Source: Glebionis coronaria
Taxonomy: Eukaryota; Streptophyta; Magnoliopsida; Asterales; Asteraceae
DNA length: 64,000 nucleotides
Assembly (NCBI GenBank): GCA_025667525.1
Contig: CM046877.1
Coordinates: 30,577,255-30,641,254 of the forward strand
Direction of reading: 5' to 3'
In this document: positions 35,024-54,620 of the stretch, in pieces
Layout of the letters: every line of letters begins with the position of its first letter
How positions within the stretch are numbered: the first letter of the stretch is position 1
Program-made: the position numbers and the translations under genes
The notes under the pieces: generated by a model
Databases searched by the model: none
The model's input: the letters and a program-made list of their open reading frames with translations, nothing else
Told to the model about the DNA's origin: nothing

Positions 35024-36250
35024 TAGAAATATTATGACAGCTAATCACTGGTCAAAACTCTCGCAAACATAAAATATTGATGATTCCGAAACACTTAACC
35101 TAGTCATATTCAAAATCAAGGCCTAAGCGACCGTATGTGGACCAGTTGCCCGTGCAACCCTGCTCCTGTGTACACACTACACCTAAATATATAAAGCTCA
35201 ATTCATCACCTACCGAACTCTCCAGAGACCATACAACGTATAATATAACAAACTCCAACTACTTCTCCATCACCGCAATAACAATGGTTCGAGTTGCCTA
35301 ACTACAAAGCAAAAACTGAAAACACACATTAAAAACACCATAAACACACAAAAGTAAAATAATACTCTAAATAAAATCGTAGCAGTACGTAATGGATTGA
35401 CTTAACGTAACAAAAACATACATACATTAAATAATTAACATGGAGAAAATTAGTATTAGCTATGGCAATGGAATGTATCATATAAACTATTCAAAACATA
35501 CTCTTAAAACTTACATTGCCTTGGTATCATGTCAAGACACAAACCTATCAAATAGAGATAAAAACATCAAATCAAACTTGTCGTATAAAAAAAGAGCGAA
35601 CACACTTATATCAAAACTAATTCATGATCACATCCATGTTTGTATAAAAGTGAGTAGGAAAATTGCCTTGATATCATCAATTCGTAACGGAAAGAGGCGC
35701 ATATGGCGAGCATGAAAACGTCCAAACTTTTCATAACACTGTTAAAGTTAACCATTGATGTCCCATGCATCTACATAGGACAAAATAATTAAAAGAAGAA
35801 AACAATATACAACAAATAAAGACAACTCACATGAGAGATCGAAATTGCAAGGTCAAAGGATGGGAACTTCGATGAAAATTTCACATTTAAAAAGAGGATC
35901 AGATGCAGAACAATATAATGATATATGAGAATGAGAGTGACAATACACTGTGTGTAAGTTTCACTTTTATATAGAGCCAGTATGTGAAAAATCAGTCAAT
36001 ATTAAAATTCAAAATAGTATATAAAAGCTGAGAGTTTGTTAGAAGAGGATATGCATAAGTTTTTCGATATATCTTCAAAATAGACAGTTGTATCTTTGGT
36101 AACCAAATTTCCAGAATTTTTGGTGAATACCAATAGAATAGGTAAATTTGTATTTTCAATGGCTGAGATTTTATTTTGACACTATCTGATGGCTAAGAAG
36201 TGATGACACTGTCATCTTTTTTTCTCTTAGCTCCGTTGGCAATAGATAAG
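35024..36250. other. No gene seen
   Basis: AT-rich sequence. The 91-codon frame at 35440-35715 has no recognisable motif and ordinary AT-driven composition. I see no repeat or RNA. Confidence 0.4.
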
Positions 36251-39200
36251 AGAATTTCGAATTATTAGAAAGATTTATGCCAAAGCCGATACCCACATTC
36301 AAGGGTGTCATCGGGTCAGGTTTTGTGTTTCTAAAACTGACCCGTAACCTACCTGATAAGAAATCGGATTATTGGGTTCATATGTTTATTGAGTTGAGTT
36401 AAGGGTCGGGTGGTTTAGGTTGTGAGGTTCGAAGGTTTTATTTAGAGAAGTTTTTACTGTAATGCACTTTATTTTCACACATCAGTTTAATCTTTGTAAG
36501 CTATGTAACTAGATGGCCACTAAACCAATTAGTCGTATTACTACACTAGCTTTCTAATAAAATTTACCATCGTATTTCATGATAGTAATATATCGTTTTG
36601 GTAGTTCTTATGACTGTTGTGTAACAATTCTTAAGTTTTACACATCGACTCTTTAATTAATAAGATGTCTAAATGAAGTATTACCAAGCTACTCGAGCTC
36701 TAAAAGAGACTTGTATTTCAAATACTGATGTTAACGTGCTACTCGAGCTTGAACTCGTTTAATTCGAGTTATCAAGCTCATTTAACTCGGACTTGAGCTT
36801 AAAAGTTATCGAGATCGAGTGGAGTTGAAACAAATATTAGTGCTTGATAAGTTTCACTAGCCAAGCTTATAACAGATACTCGGCTCGGGCTTTTAAAAAC
36901 TCGTTGAGTTACTCGAGTCAAACGAGCTAGTCAAGCTTAACGAGTCACACGAGTTTATCCAGGTAGAGGAGCCAACTATAGCTAATTTATTTACATGTTA
37001 AATATTAAATACAGCAACTGCTTATGATTCAATTTATTTCAATTTCAAATCATGACACAAAATATATTAAGTTTAACTAGCATCAAATCAACAAATTATA
37101 ACTCTACAACTTGATTTGACCCGGATCATTAACACCCCTAATTACAAATTCCTGAGCCTTTCCATGCTTTTCTAGATCAATCGTCGTAGTAGAAACAACT
37201 AAAACACAACCCCACGAGACGATCCCAATTTACAAGATAGTATAACACCGCTTTACTCATTAACTGAAGAAATGGAACCAGCATAGAACATAGATGCAGA
37301 AGGGCACACAAACAAGTGTGAATGTCGATAGTTAGTCAAAGACAGCGTCAACTTTGTCTGTTAGAGATGCCATGTAAATTATAGACTACATTCACTTTTT
37401 AAAAATTTGTTAAAAACAAACCTAAGGACAAATTCGCAGTAGCACACGAGACTCGTTCCACCATAATTGTCATAGGTAGAACCGTAGAACAACTGTTGTA
37501 GTACAAGCAACAAAAACATAACCCTTACAAGACGATCTAAAATTTACAAGGTAGGACTAAACCGCTTTACTCGTTAACAGAAGAAAAAGAACCATAGATG
37601 CAGAAGGCACATTAGTTCCCACATAGGTTGAAGAAAGAAAATTTTCTTAGCTATATACCTTAGTGTATTGTTTAAAAGCATCTTAAGATTAATACTATGT
37701 TATCTTTCGATATACTGGCTTTTCCGCTATTCCACTATATATACTCAAAATCGTGGAATTGCCTATTGTGATAGGTAAAAATTTATGAAATCTTAACCTT
37801 TTTCATCATGTTACAATATTGTTACTAGCTGGTAAAATGTCGTTTTGTTACTATATGTTACACAATTCTCAAATTTTACACATCGACTCTTTCATGATTA
37901 ATTAGATGCCTAAATGAAGTAGTATCAAGCTACTCGACCTTGAAATGAAACTTGTATTGCAAATAGTGATTTAATGAGCCCTTAAATTAATGAGTTACTC
38001 GGGCTTGAGCTTATTTAACTCGAGTTATCAAGCTCATTCAACTCGAGTCGAGCTTAAAAGTTATCGAGCTTGAGGTCCGGTTCAAACAAAAGTTAGTGCT
38101 AGATAAGTTTCACTAGCCAAGCTTATAAATTCTAACTCAGCTCGGCTCGGCTCATTTAAAACCTCGTTTAGTTACTCGAGTCAATCAAGCTAATAGCTTC
38201 ACGAGTCAAATGAGCTCGTCAAGCTAGATGAGCCGCCCATAGCTAGTTTCTATAAAGTTATATTTACAATATTAAATATCAATTAGCAGGATACTCGCGT
38301 GTTGCGGGTCAAACAAAAAGTATGCATTTGCGATGTTTTATAATTATATTATTAATAATAACGACAGCTTTAAGTTGGGATAATTTGGGCAATAATAAAC
38401 AATTTCTTATAGAAATAGTATTTCTGGGTTGTGATGATTGATAGTGAAAGATATTTTTAAATCTGTGTAACATTCGTCATAATATTATATAAAATATAAA
38501 TATATTAGATCGTTTTAATTTATATGTTTACACGTTTTTATACATTATAATGACCTTTAAATCTTTCTACTTTAATATACACGATTTAATCGAATTCATT
38601 AGCAAATTGATCAGTATTTTTCACGAAAATTGTACTAAAATTCGTACATAAACGATATATGTCTTCAAAATTGAAAATTTACGAACAAAAAATTGCATGA
38701 TTCAAATCAAACATAGGAATTTGATATTAAATTTATATTAGTGAACAATTTAAATAATTGTATCTAAAAAGTTATAATTTGTGTACATGTTGCATATTTA
38801 TTAGTATTAATTTTTTCATTTAATGTTTACTTCCCACCCATTAAATATAAATAAATTTATGAAATTTTTGCTTGTAAAGGTTTGTATCAAAACCTTGTAA
38901 CGTTTTACTACTTAAAATTTTGGAGAGAGAGAAAGTACAACATGTTTTATAATTAGTATTCAAGAGATCTCCTCCAAATCACTGGTATGACTATCAAAAT
39001 CGTGAGCATCAACATGTAGGTTCCAGATCCAAGTGGTAGTTTCGGGGCCTTTAGCTATTGTTCTTGAGAAATGACCTGGTCTAGCTCATTCCTCAAATGA
39101 AGTTTTTATGTGATCCCTATCTACCAAAATTTTTACTGTGTTGTTAAAAAAAATAGTAAAATTAATTTAACGGTAACGTTTTTATCAGTTTCAGTGTGTC

Positions 39201-40345
39201 CTTCTGGTTCGTCTGCTGACCTTTTTTTTGCTAATTGAATATGCTCTAACTCTGGTTCCCAGTTGAACCCTATCATTTTAGGCAGAAAATATATATGATT
39301 TTATAGATATATATGCTTTTAATTGTTGTATAATATAAATATATAATAATATATCTAAGTAATAGGATGTATTAATTATTTTTAACTTTAAGTGTCTATT
39401 GATTAATATGTATTAATTAGTTTTAATATAAAAATTATTACTATTATGATTAATTTTAATAAGGAGCAATAAATGATATTTACTATTTTTATGTTTAGTT
39501 TTGAAGCTATTTTGATTTGTACATAAAAAGTTAGTTGATTTTGTAATATTTTTTTAAATAGAAAGTATTTTTTATTATAATATATAGTAGAGATAGTAAA
39601 TATGGTTCTTTTGATAATACTAATAACCATTTGCGCATGAATCCACATAAATTATAGAAATGAAATATTAATAGGTTATATTCCCTTGAAGCATCTTAAG
39701 ATTAATATTATGTTCTTACACAGAATGTTGATTTTGTTGTCACGACTTCATATTTCATCATGTTACTAGGCTAGTTGATAAAATTGTCGTTTTAGTAGTT
39801 CTCACAAGTTTGTCACATAATTCTCGAATTTACACATCGACTCTTTGATAAGATGTCGAAATGAAATGTTACCAATAAAACCAGCTTAGTTTAGTATATG
39901 AAAAATGCAAAGGAGTTATGTGACCAAAAGTTACGAGAATAAGAGCGTATGCAACCAAATTTTGATTTTTTTTAAATGGACAGCTTCATGGATTTTACTT
40001 TCTCTTTATTATCCAAGTATGACTTAGTTTACCGAGCCGAGCTTGTATTGCAAATAGGGATGTTATTGAGCCTGAGCTTTTAACGAAACGAGCTTTGAAC
40101 GAGGCTCTCGAGCTAGATACTTTTACAAGCTACTCAAGGTTGACCTCATTTAACCCGAATTAAGCGTAAAAGTTATGGAGCTCGAGTCGATTTCAAACAA
40201 AAGCTAGTGCTCGATAAGCTTCATGAGCCGAGCTTATAAATCTAATATTTGGCTTAGCTCGTTCAGAAGCTCCATTAGTTACTTGAGTCAAACGAGCTAG
40301 TCGAGCTTAACGGTGTTATCGAGCTAGATGAGCGAGACATCTAAT
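36250..40345. repeat. Three copies of a ctcgag-rich repeat block
   Basis: Copies at about 36640-36965, 37870-38245 and 39800-40340 share an entry sequence (ttacacatcgactctttaat, then gatgtctaaatgaagta) and a body rich in ctcgagct/gagctcgag words (aagctactcgagcttg, ttatcaagctcattcaactc). Between copies 1 and 2, accgctttactc..taac.gaagaa occurs at 37250 and 37560. So the region grew by several rounds of local duplication. No coding sequence. Confidence 0.65.
38283..39593 (-). mobile_element. Non-autonomous Helitron, both ends visible
   Basis: On the minus strand the element starts TCTCTACTATATATTATAA at 39593, preceded by A. It ends with a GC-rich hairpin region (gacccgcaacacgcgagtat) then cctgCTAA at 38283, followed by T. 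That is the A^T target and CTRR end expected of Helitrons. 1,311 bp, AT-rich, no Rep/helicase. Confidence 0.65.
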
Positions 40346-40470
40346 TTTTATAAAATAATATTATAAGTATTGAAAGACTGATTATATTACAATATGAATT
40401 CAGTATAAAATCATAACTTTGAAACTTGACTTAATCATTAACACCTCTAATCATTAACATTTGCCGTTCT

Positions 40471-44890
<4,420 letters not shown>

Positions 44891-44893
44891 TCA

Positions 44894-45185
44894 GACACGA
44901 ACATCTCGCGATTCTGATTGTACTTGTCAGATGATGCTCCCGAGTGTTCTTAACCACCATACTCTTGACAAGAACATCTCACGATTCTGTGCGTACACGA
45001 CAGATGATGCTTCCGAGAGTTCTTAACCTTCTTACTCCTGATAAGAACATCTCGCGATTCTGAGCGTACACGTCAGATGATGCTTCTGAGTGTTTGTCAC
45101 CATCATACTTTCGACAAGAACATCTCACGATTTTGACCGTACACGTCAGATGATGCTTCCGAGAGTTCGTCACCATCATGGGGGA
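44894..45185. repeat. Four copies of a 73-bp tandem repeat
   Basis: Unit: gacaagaacatctcacgatt, then ctg.gcgtacacg.cagatgatgcttccgag, then agttcttaacc..cttact. Four consecutive diverged copies. It lies in the 3' part of the copia element whose LTR starts at 45743. Confidence 0.9.
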
Positions 45186-45742
45186 AGAACGTGTACTTTG
45201 GAGACTTAGTTCCCACTCTGGAGTACTTAGTTCAACTTCCAGGGGGAAGTATTCTACAAGCGTGAGAAGATTTGTTGTTGATTTCTTACATGTTCCCCCA
45301 AACACATAATCATGAAGACCAAAAATGTCAAGGTAGCAGTTACTTGGTGGGTTTGCTTCTTCTTCTACAAAATTCCGCTGTGCACTTTAAATGTCAAAGA
45401 TAGAAGATTGCTCAAGCTACAGGTTCTGCTCAAGACAGGGATATTGGTTTGGGGGAAGCTGATTCAGAAGCTTCGTCAAAAAGAAGTCTATGAAGAAAGC
45501 TTTTCAAGACATGTGGTATGAATTGGGGGGAAGTTAATCCAGTTCATACATGATACAATGGTTCCTCAACAAGCAAAGACAAAGAGGATTCAAACTGGGG
45601 TATAAGTTTTTCTAGAAGACTTGAAGACAACGGTGTCACCCTCAGCATTGGAAGCAAACTTAATACTGTCATATTTTTGTTGTATTTGTATTTGTTAGGA
45701 ACATTGTAAGTAATTCCGTATGTCACCACATTGGGGGAAGAT
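45186..45742 (+). mobile_element. Copia 3' internal segment with repeated GGGGGAAG
   Basis: Purine-tract-like gggggaag occurs at 45180, 45242, 45451, 45526 and 45733; only the last directly precedes the LTR (ttgggggaagat). No pol domain is visible in this stretch or above it, so the element is truncated or non-autonomous. Confidence 0.55.
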
Positions 45743-46028
45743 TGTTAGCCTTAAAATGTGTGCGACTAACGGAATTACATTAGTTTCATAGCCGGGACTT
45801 GCAGGGACTAATATTGTCATATGTAAAGTCCAAGTCCCGGGCTATATAAACCCCTCCATACTTCCATGGAGGGGTGAGGCTTACCATTTCTTGACTTTCC
45901 TTTCTCTCTCTAGAATAAAACACACACTTTTATTCTCTCTTGTTTCTCTCACTAAAATGGCTAAACATCTCTTTTATCCTCCCCGACCTCCGGATCGAAC
46001 CCGTGTTCATAGTGAATCCAAGTTAACA
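45743..46028 (+). mobile_element. Ty1/copia 3' LTR (286 bp)
   Basis: Starts TGTTAGCC and ends AGTTAACA, with inverted TGTTA/TAACA tips, after the polypurine tract ttgggggaaga. It contains a TATA box (tatataaa, 45843-45850) directly below an inverted repeat (ccgggacttg..caagtcccgg, 45792-45840). A second hairpin (cccctccat / atggagggg, 45852-45875) and AATAAA (45914-45919) follow. No 5' LTR is visible in the window. Confidence 0.75.
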
Positions 46029-47022
46029 CGACTGTATTACAAATTTTCTTCTTCATAAAGGAAGGAGGTAAACTGCTACTTATTTGTTAATTTTGCATAC
46101 AATTGTGTTACATATTCTTTAATTCTTTCAACTTTTTTTAAACAAGGTATCAGAAGAAGGATTCAATGACATTACCATCAAAGTTATGAAAATGTGTGAG
46201 GAAGGAAGTATTAAATTATAAAATTTACCAAACATCAGTTTAATGGTATATTTTGTGTACATTCCTATTAATTTGTAGGTATTGACATTTCCAAAACGAA
46301 ATGGGTTGAAATTGTTACGTGTGTTAAATTAAAATGTAATGACTCTATAAGCTTTCACATGCTTATAGTTTGATATGAAATCCCTTGACCATAACCACAA
46401 ATAAGATATGATGTGACAGGCTCTAGAAATTCTTGAAATACATAATCTTTGTGAACCAGCATGATCTCTATAATATGATAAAACAATGTTCATTTTTTTT
46501 CTTTCACTGTATATTTCTTGGCAAACACCATCTAATTTTTAGGTCACTTCTTTTTAAAAAAAATAAACTGAGATGAAATTGGGTGAGTCATTGGTCAAAT
46601 TGGTTTTTAGTGGTGGATTTTAGGTAAATCGTGAGGTTAATAGGACTCGTTACCAAATTAGAATCAGGAAGTTGGCTAAATTTTAATGCTATTGAGATTA
46701 TAAGTAACTGGCCAGCAAGAATACTTTATAAATTTTGCTTTACTCAACGGTAATCTTGAGTCAGATGTATGGTGAAAACAGGACTAGGTAATTTTTTGCA
46801 TCAAAGCTCTTAAATACATCTTCCAAAGTGCCAAGAAATTCTGCCTCTTCCCAATGTTTTACCATCCCGACATCTTCCAACGTCTCTTTTTATCTTATAA
46901 TTCCTCTTTTGGCTTTTTGTTTTCACACTCATCCGGTATGTCCGACTGCTGCATTAGAATTTTAGAGAAGGTATGTCATCTAGATCCTAGCTGTTTCCCG
47001 ACATGTTTCCTATGAAAATCAG
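46029..47022. other. No gene seen
   Basis: AT-rich. 46150-46220 includes a short open piece (EEGFNDITIKVMKMCEEGSI) ending in a stop, with no recognisable family. Confidence 0.35.
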
Positions 47023-47175
47023 TATATGCTTCTTCACCCGCACCACTTGCACCACCCACATCATCCATTTTGTATCTTGATGTTTTTGATCTGCCACAAC
47101 CTGAGAAAAATTTGACAGAATCGGTCTGTCAAAGTCCAGTGAATGATGCAACGGTCGTGCCACCGCCTTCTCTTG
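47023..47175 (+). other. Exon-like open segment, function unknown
   Basis: Preceded by acceptor-like ..gaaaatcag and followed by donor-like gtatgtaatt. The frame from 47025 is open for 50 codons and reads like a Pro/Ser-rich linker, including LYLDVFDLPQPEKNLTES and ending DATVVPPPSL. Its base composition is less AT-rich than its surroundings. No partner exon of matching phase was found. Possibly a remnant or captured piece of a gene. Confidence 0.35.
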
Positions 47176-47488
47176 GTATGTAATTACTCTAAACTCTTTA
47201 CTCATTCTACAGTATCACTATCTTATACTATGGCAATCAGTCAATAAAAGAACCAACATTTAGTATCTAGATCTTCAACTAAAACCCTTGGGTAACAATA
47301 TTAACACAAAGTTGCACATCTAACCAAGCTTATACATCAGGAAACAGCAAATGGATATCTAAGCAGAGGTGGAGGTGGCTGGTAAGAAACATTAGGTTGC
47401 GTTATCTTTAGAAGCTTCGTGTTAAGGATCATAGTCCCATTGAAAATTAATAATTGACTGTATCACGAAAATCTTTGTCCAAAGCGTA

Positions 47489-47645
47489 GTGTGTAAATAA
47501 TATCGGAATATGTCACTTTTATACATTGGGGTACACTTGATCTAGTAATTATTTTACGGTGATGGGTGTGTAAAATAATATTGGAATCTGCCACTTCTAT
47601 ACATTTTTGTACACTTGGTTTAATAATTACTTTACGGTGATCGAC
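47489..47645. repeat. Two copies of a 76-bp tandem repeat
   Basis: gtgtgtaaataatatcggaa ... cacttttatacatt..gtacacttg..taataattactttacggtgat, repeated with an offset of about 76 bp and about 15% differences. Confidence 0.75.
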
Positions 47646-47649
47646 AGAT

Positions 47650-49860
47650 ATTCAATATTCCCTACCAGACATGCAATTGTCTAATCACGTCTTAATTTTC
47701 ATGTTTTGATGTGTTTATTTTTATGGTTTATAGAGCTCAACTAAGGTGATCAAAGATCTTGAAGTTAGTGTCCCCATTGTCTGTAGTTAGTGAATTCTAC
47801 TTTTGTTTATTTACCTTTTCCCGTTCTTTGTTATTTCTTATAGTTGTTTCAACATAATTGAAAGATTATAGCAGAAAGATTATAGTTGTCTTCAAATTTT
47901 CTAGCTAGCCATGCATAACAGACATAGCAGAAAGATTGAGAACCAATTTGAGAAGTTTACAGAATAATTGAGAACACTATTTTTGTTTGATAAAAGAAAG
48001 TAATTCCCGGTTAGGCTTTGCTATGCTATGACGATCAACAAGAGCCATGGTCAATCATTGAATAAGATAATAATCTACTTTTTGGACCAATTTTTGGTAA
48101 TGGGAAATTGCATGTTGCTTTGTCGAGGGCTACATTAGCTAATGGTCTTAAATTACCTATCAAAGAGCAACAAGATCACCCACCCAACTCCACAAAAATA
48201 TCATCTACTCAGAGTTATTGACCAAATTAGATCTTTCAAAAAGTTTGTTTTGTCATATACTATATATTAGTTCTTAAGTAAATCCATATAATAAGTGCAG
48301 TTCTCTCTTGTGGTTAATGTGCCTGAGGGTTATAATATAGACATGCAATTTACATAATAATGTGTTATCTTCGTTTATCTGTTCAAAAACTAAATAATTT
48401 AATAGCCTTAGGTTTTATTTTATTTCACATTGCATGTGGTGCCTCTACCCTTCATTGTATCTAATAAATTTCCTATGTCTTAAAAATTTTTCAGAGGACA
48501 AAAATTCCAGCCAACATAGCAGTTCATAGCTGTGGGGGTTATGAATCATCCGATGATTTTCCCGCTTGAAGACTGGAAAAAGCAGGAACCTTTGTGTGTT
48601 GCGTAACATGTTCTTAGTGTAAATATAGTTATCTTCTATTTCTATTAATAGATGCAACTAAGGCATATATAGATTTGTTAAATCATATATGTAAATTTTA
48701 TATTATCACCAAACTATTACTATTTGCAATTGTATATGTGTTTTGATCACGTGTATGAAACTATTTAATTATGGTTATACATCCAATCATGTATGTACTA
48801 ACATTTATTTTCATAACTATATATCTTAATATGTACTACGTATATTACGATGACGATAATTAGATTTTGATGCTTAAGCTTTTCTTTGTTTACTTGATCT
48901 TACAAATTGTATATTAGGATGTCCATAATTAGCACATTTGTATATATTATTTTATATTAGAATCATCAATTTGATTTCAAACCAATAATATTCATCAAGA
49001 TCTGCCCATATAGTTTACTAGGTAATTAATATTTCTTGCGAACAAGTTGTTTGTATTATTTGCAATGTTCTAAAAGGCTCGACATGTTGTTGTATATGCG
49101 CGAGACTTGACTTTCACGCTACGCAGTAAACCAAAGTTTTAGCTTAAGATTAGACGTAAGATGAAAAATGAAAAAAAAAACATGTTAAGGAGCGACAAAC
49201 CGATAAGTAATGATGTTTTGTTGCTTTTTTAATTTCAATTTTGATAAAATAGATCTTTTATATATATATAAAAAAATTGCATGCAAATATAGTTTTTGAC
49301 TTTGTTCTCTATGTATGACACTGTTTGAAAACTCAATTATTTGAAATATGATACAAAGATAATACTTAACAAATATTTCCTTATTTTTCGCTTTAAGTAA
49401 GATCTAAAAATGTCAAAACTCGCCAGGCTCATAGGAGGCGAGGTATGACTATGCCATCACGCTACGTCTCACCCAACTTATAATGTTAACTATTAGTTTT
49501 CCAACGTATGTTTTTTTGTGTCAACGTTAAGATATACAAGTTAACGTTAACGTATGCTTTTTTGTGTCAATGTATGCTTTTTTGTGTCAACGTTAACTAT
49601 TAGTTTTCTAACTTATAACGTTAACCATTAGTTTTCTAACTTGCATATCCTTTTTTGTGTCAACGTTAAGATATACAAGTTTAACAAACAAGAGAGATAG
49701 ATATCACATGGAAAAAACATCTCCTTAACTACCTTATGTTCGGCAAGTAATTTTTTTTTAACAGATAACATAATTTCATTATTACTCCTCACTAACGGAG
49801 GTAAATTGAACACAACAAGTTACATCGTATATAAAGAGGCAAATTAAAAAATATATACTT
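47650..49860. other. No gene seen; small local repeats
   Basis: Non-coding AT-rich DNA. 49490-49680 repeats cttttttgtgtcaacgttaa and cgttaactattagttttc several times. Nothing else recognised. Confidence 0.4.
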
Positions 49861-49867
49861 AAAGCTA

Positions 49868-49896
49868 GCCCGTCCGTCGGACGGGTCTAAAGGCTA

Positions 49897-49897
<1 letters not shown>
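49868..49897 (+). mobile_element. Helitron 3' terminus beside (TA)n
   Basis: A perfect palindromic stem cccgtccg / cggacggg with a one-base loop, then tctaaagg and CTAG (49894-49897). The next base opens a 90-bp (TA)n array. The 5' end was not located. Confidence 0.7.

Positions 49898-49987
<90 letters not shown>
49898..49987. repeat. (TA)45 array
   Basis: Lies between a Helitron 3' end and the left inverted repeat of TIR element B. Confidence 0.95.
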
Positions 49988-49990
<3 letters not shown>

Positions 49991-50364
49991 TGAGGTTATT
50001 TTCAGAACCAAATAAATATAACTGCGAGAACCACGTTTTTACTCTTAATATGCACATGTATATTCATCGAATTAGTTCATTAGGTAGAAATACATGAATT
50101 TTCATTGTCGTATGTCACTAGAAACATGTATCCTTAGACCATGCACATGTATTTGTTTTGTATGTATTATAACTATCTTTTCGTTGGATAATATGAAAAC
50201 ACATGTGCACTTTTCATATTGTTTATCGTACTCGGATCTATAACCATTAAAACAATTATTAAATATTAATTTAAACATAATAATAAAAATACATACGCAT
50301 TATTAAGAGTATAAAGGTGGTTCTCGCAGTTCTGTACATTTATTTGGTTCTGAAAATAACCTTA

Positions 50365-50367
<3 letters not shown>
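49988..50367. mobile_element. (TA)n-bracketed TIR element B (Micron-like MITE)
   Basis: 380 bp with 47-51-bp terminal inverted repeats. Left: gagtgaggttattttcagaa then ccaaataaat..aactgcgagaaccac. Right, on the minus strand: gtgtaaggttattttcagaa then ccaaataaatgtacagaactgcgagaaccac. (TA)n lies on both sides (49898-49987, 50368-50443), consistent with insertion into a (TA)n array. No coding sequence. Confidence 0.85.

Positions 50368-50443
<76 letters not shown>
50368..50443. repeat. (TA)38 array
   Basis: Right-hand partner of the array at 49898-49987, on the far side of TIR element B. Confidence 0.95.
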
Positions 50444-50447
<4 letters not shown>

Positions 50448-50831
50448 TTAGTTAAAATGGTTGTGTTGTTTAAAATTGTTAAAATGAAAAGTAGTAAGAT
50501 TTAGACAAGTGTCCCATCTATTAATTAAATGTGTATTTGAAATCTAATTATTAATAAAACTAAAAGGGCAATTTGGGTAATACATGACCACTTTTTTCCT
50601 ATCAATCTCCATCAAATGAAAAGTAGTAAGACTTAGGATATGTCGCCATCAGTTTCTTTACCATCTCAGATTCAATCTTTCTTCTTTCCAAATCATAAAG
50701 CACATAACGATGTTGATAAGGCTACAATTCATTTATTAGGTAAATCAACCTTTATTAACCAATTTCCAATCCTTAGATTCATTGTTGAATAATATTGTAA
50801 TGAAAAAAGGCAATTATCATAATCTCCGTCA

Positions 50832-51500
50832 TTGGTGGCTACAACTGGTGTAGACACGAGGTACTATTCCGTCATTGGTGGCTACGATTTCAGCATGGTC
50901 TATGATTTTTTTGTGTATGAGTTGGTGATGTATGAGTTGTTTATGAGTCATGTTTGGCGAGGCTCAAGTTCATCACGTTGTACGAGTTCATGGTGTATGA
51001 GTACCTGGTGTACGAGTAGGTGGTATCCGAGTTTTGTTTTGCAAGGCTAGAGTTCACAACGGTGCGCGAGTCGGTGGTGTATCAGTCGTGTATGATGAGG
51101 CTCGAGGTCACAATGGTGTACGAGTCAGTGGTGTATCATTTGTGTTACGAGGCTCGAGATCAAAACGGTGTACGAGTCGATAGTGTATCAGTCACGTGTG
51201 ACGAGGCTCGAGGTCACAACAGTGCACGAGTCGGTGGTGCATTAGTCGTGCGTGACGAGGTTCGAGGTCACAATGGTGTACGAGTTGGTGGTGTATCAGT
51301 CATGTTTGACGACGCTCGAGGTCACAATGGTGTACGATGTACGAGTCGGTGGTCTAAAAATTGTGGGCTTTGATATGAGACGGTGATGTACCAGTCGTGT
51401 ATGGCGAGGCTCGAGTTGACATTGACGTACGAGTTGGTGGTGTACGAGTCGATGTATAGTTGTGTGTTGCGAGGCTGGAGTTTACACTGGTGTACGATCA
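50832..51500 (+). repeat. 54-bp minisatellite, frame-preserving in part
   Basis: Unit: tgtacgagtcggtggtgtat, then cagtcgtgtatgacgaggct, then cgaggtcacaatgg. About ten diverged copies, the most regular between 51060 and 51340. Because 54 is a multiple of three, one frame (51020-51373) stays open and reads an 18-residue repeat (ARGHNGVRVGGVSV..). No start context or homology supports a protein. Confidence 0.85.
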
Positions 51501-51959
51501 TCGTGTATGAGTCATGTGAGACTCTTTATTCCCCATGATGTATAAGATACTTTTATAAGTTTAAATATAAGGTCAACTTTGTGTGACATGTATTAAATGT
51601 GAAGTGAAATGTATTGCGATTTTTTTTTACGTTATACCAAAATGTATCATATTGTTTGTAAATATAGGTTCAACCATATGATGTATCATCATATTTGACG
51701 TAGTTGTATAATATAATAAAAAAACTTTGTCAAACAATTAAATGTGAAATAAAACGTAAAATTTTGAAAGGTTTAAAAGATGATTACTAACAGTGTAAGA
51801 TAGGATTCCAATTTTACCCTTTATTCTTTAATTATTAAATAAACATGCAACTCATAAATGATACTTTAAGTGATCTCATCAAATATAAGTTAGTAGATAG
51901 AACGATTCAGATTACTTTTTATTTTAAAAATTTTAAGCTACACAACCACATTAACCTAA

Positions 51960-54619
<2,660 letters not shown>

Positions 54620-54620
<1 letters not shown>

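Noticed and set aside
51020..51373. A repeat-protein gene in the 54-bp minisatellite
   Set aside because: The open frame follows from the unit length; no start context, homologue or flanking coding sequence is visible.
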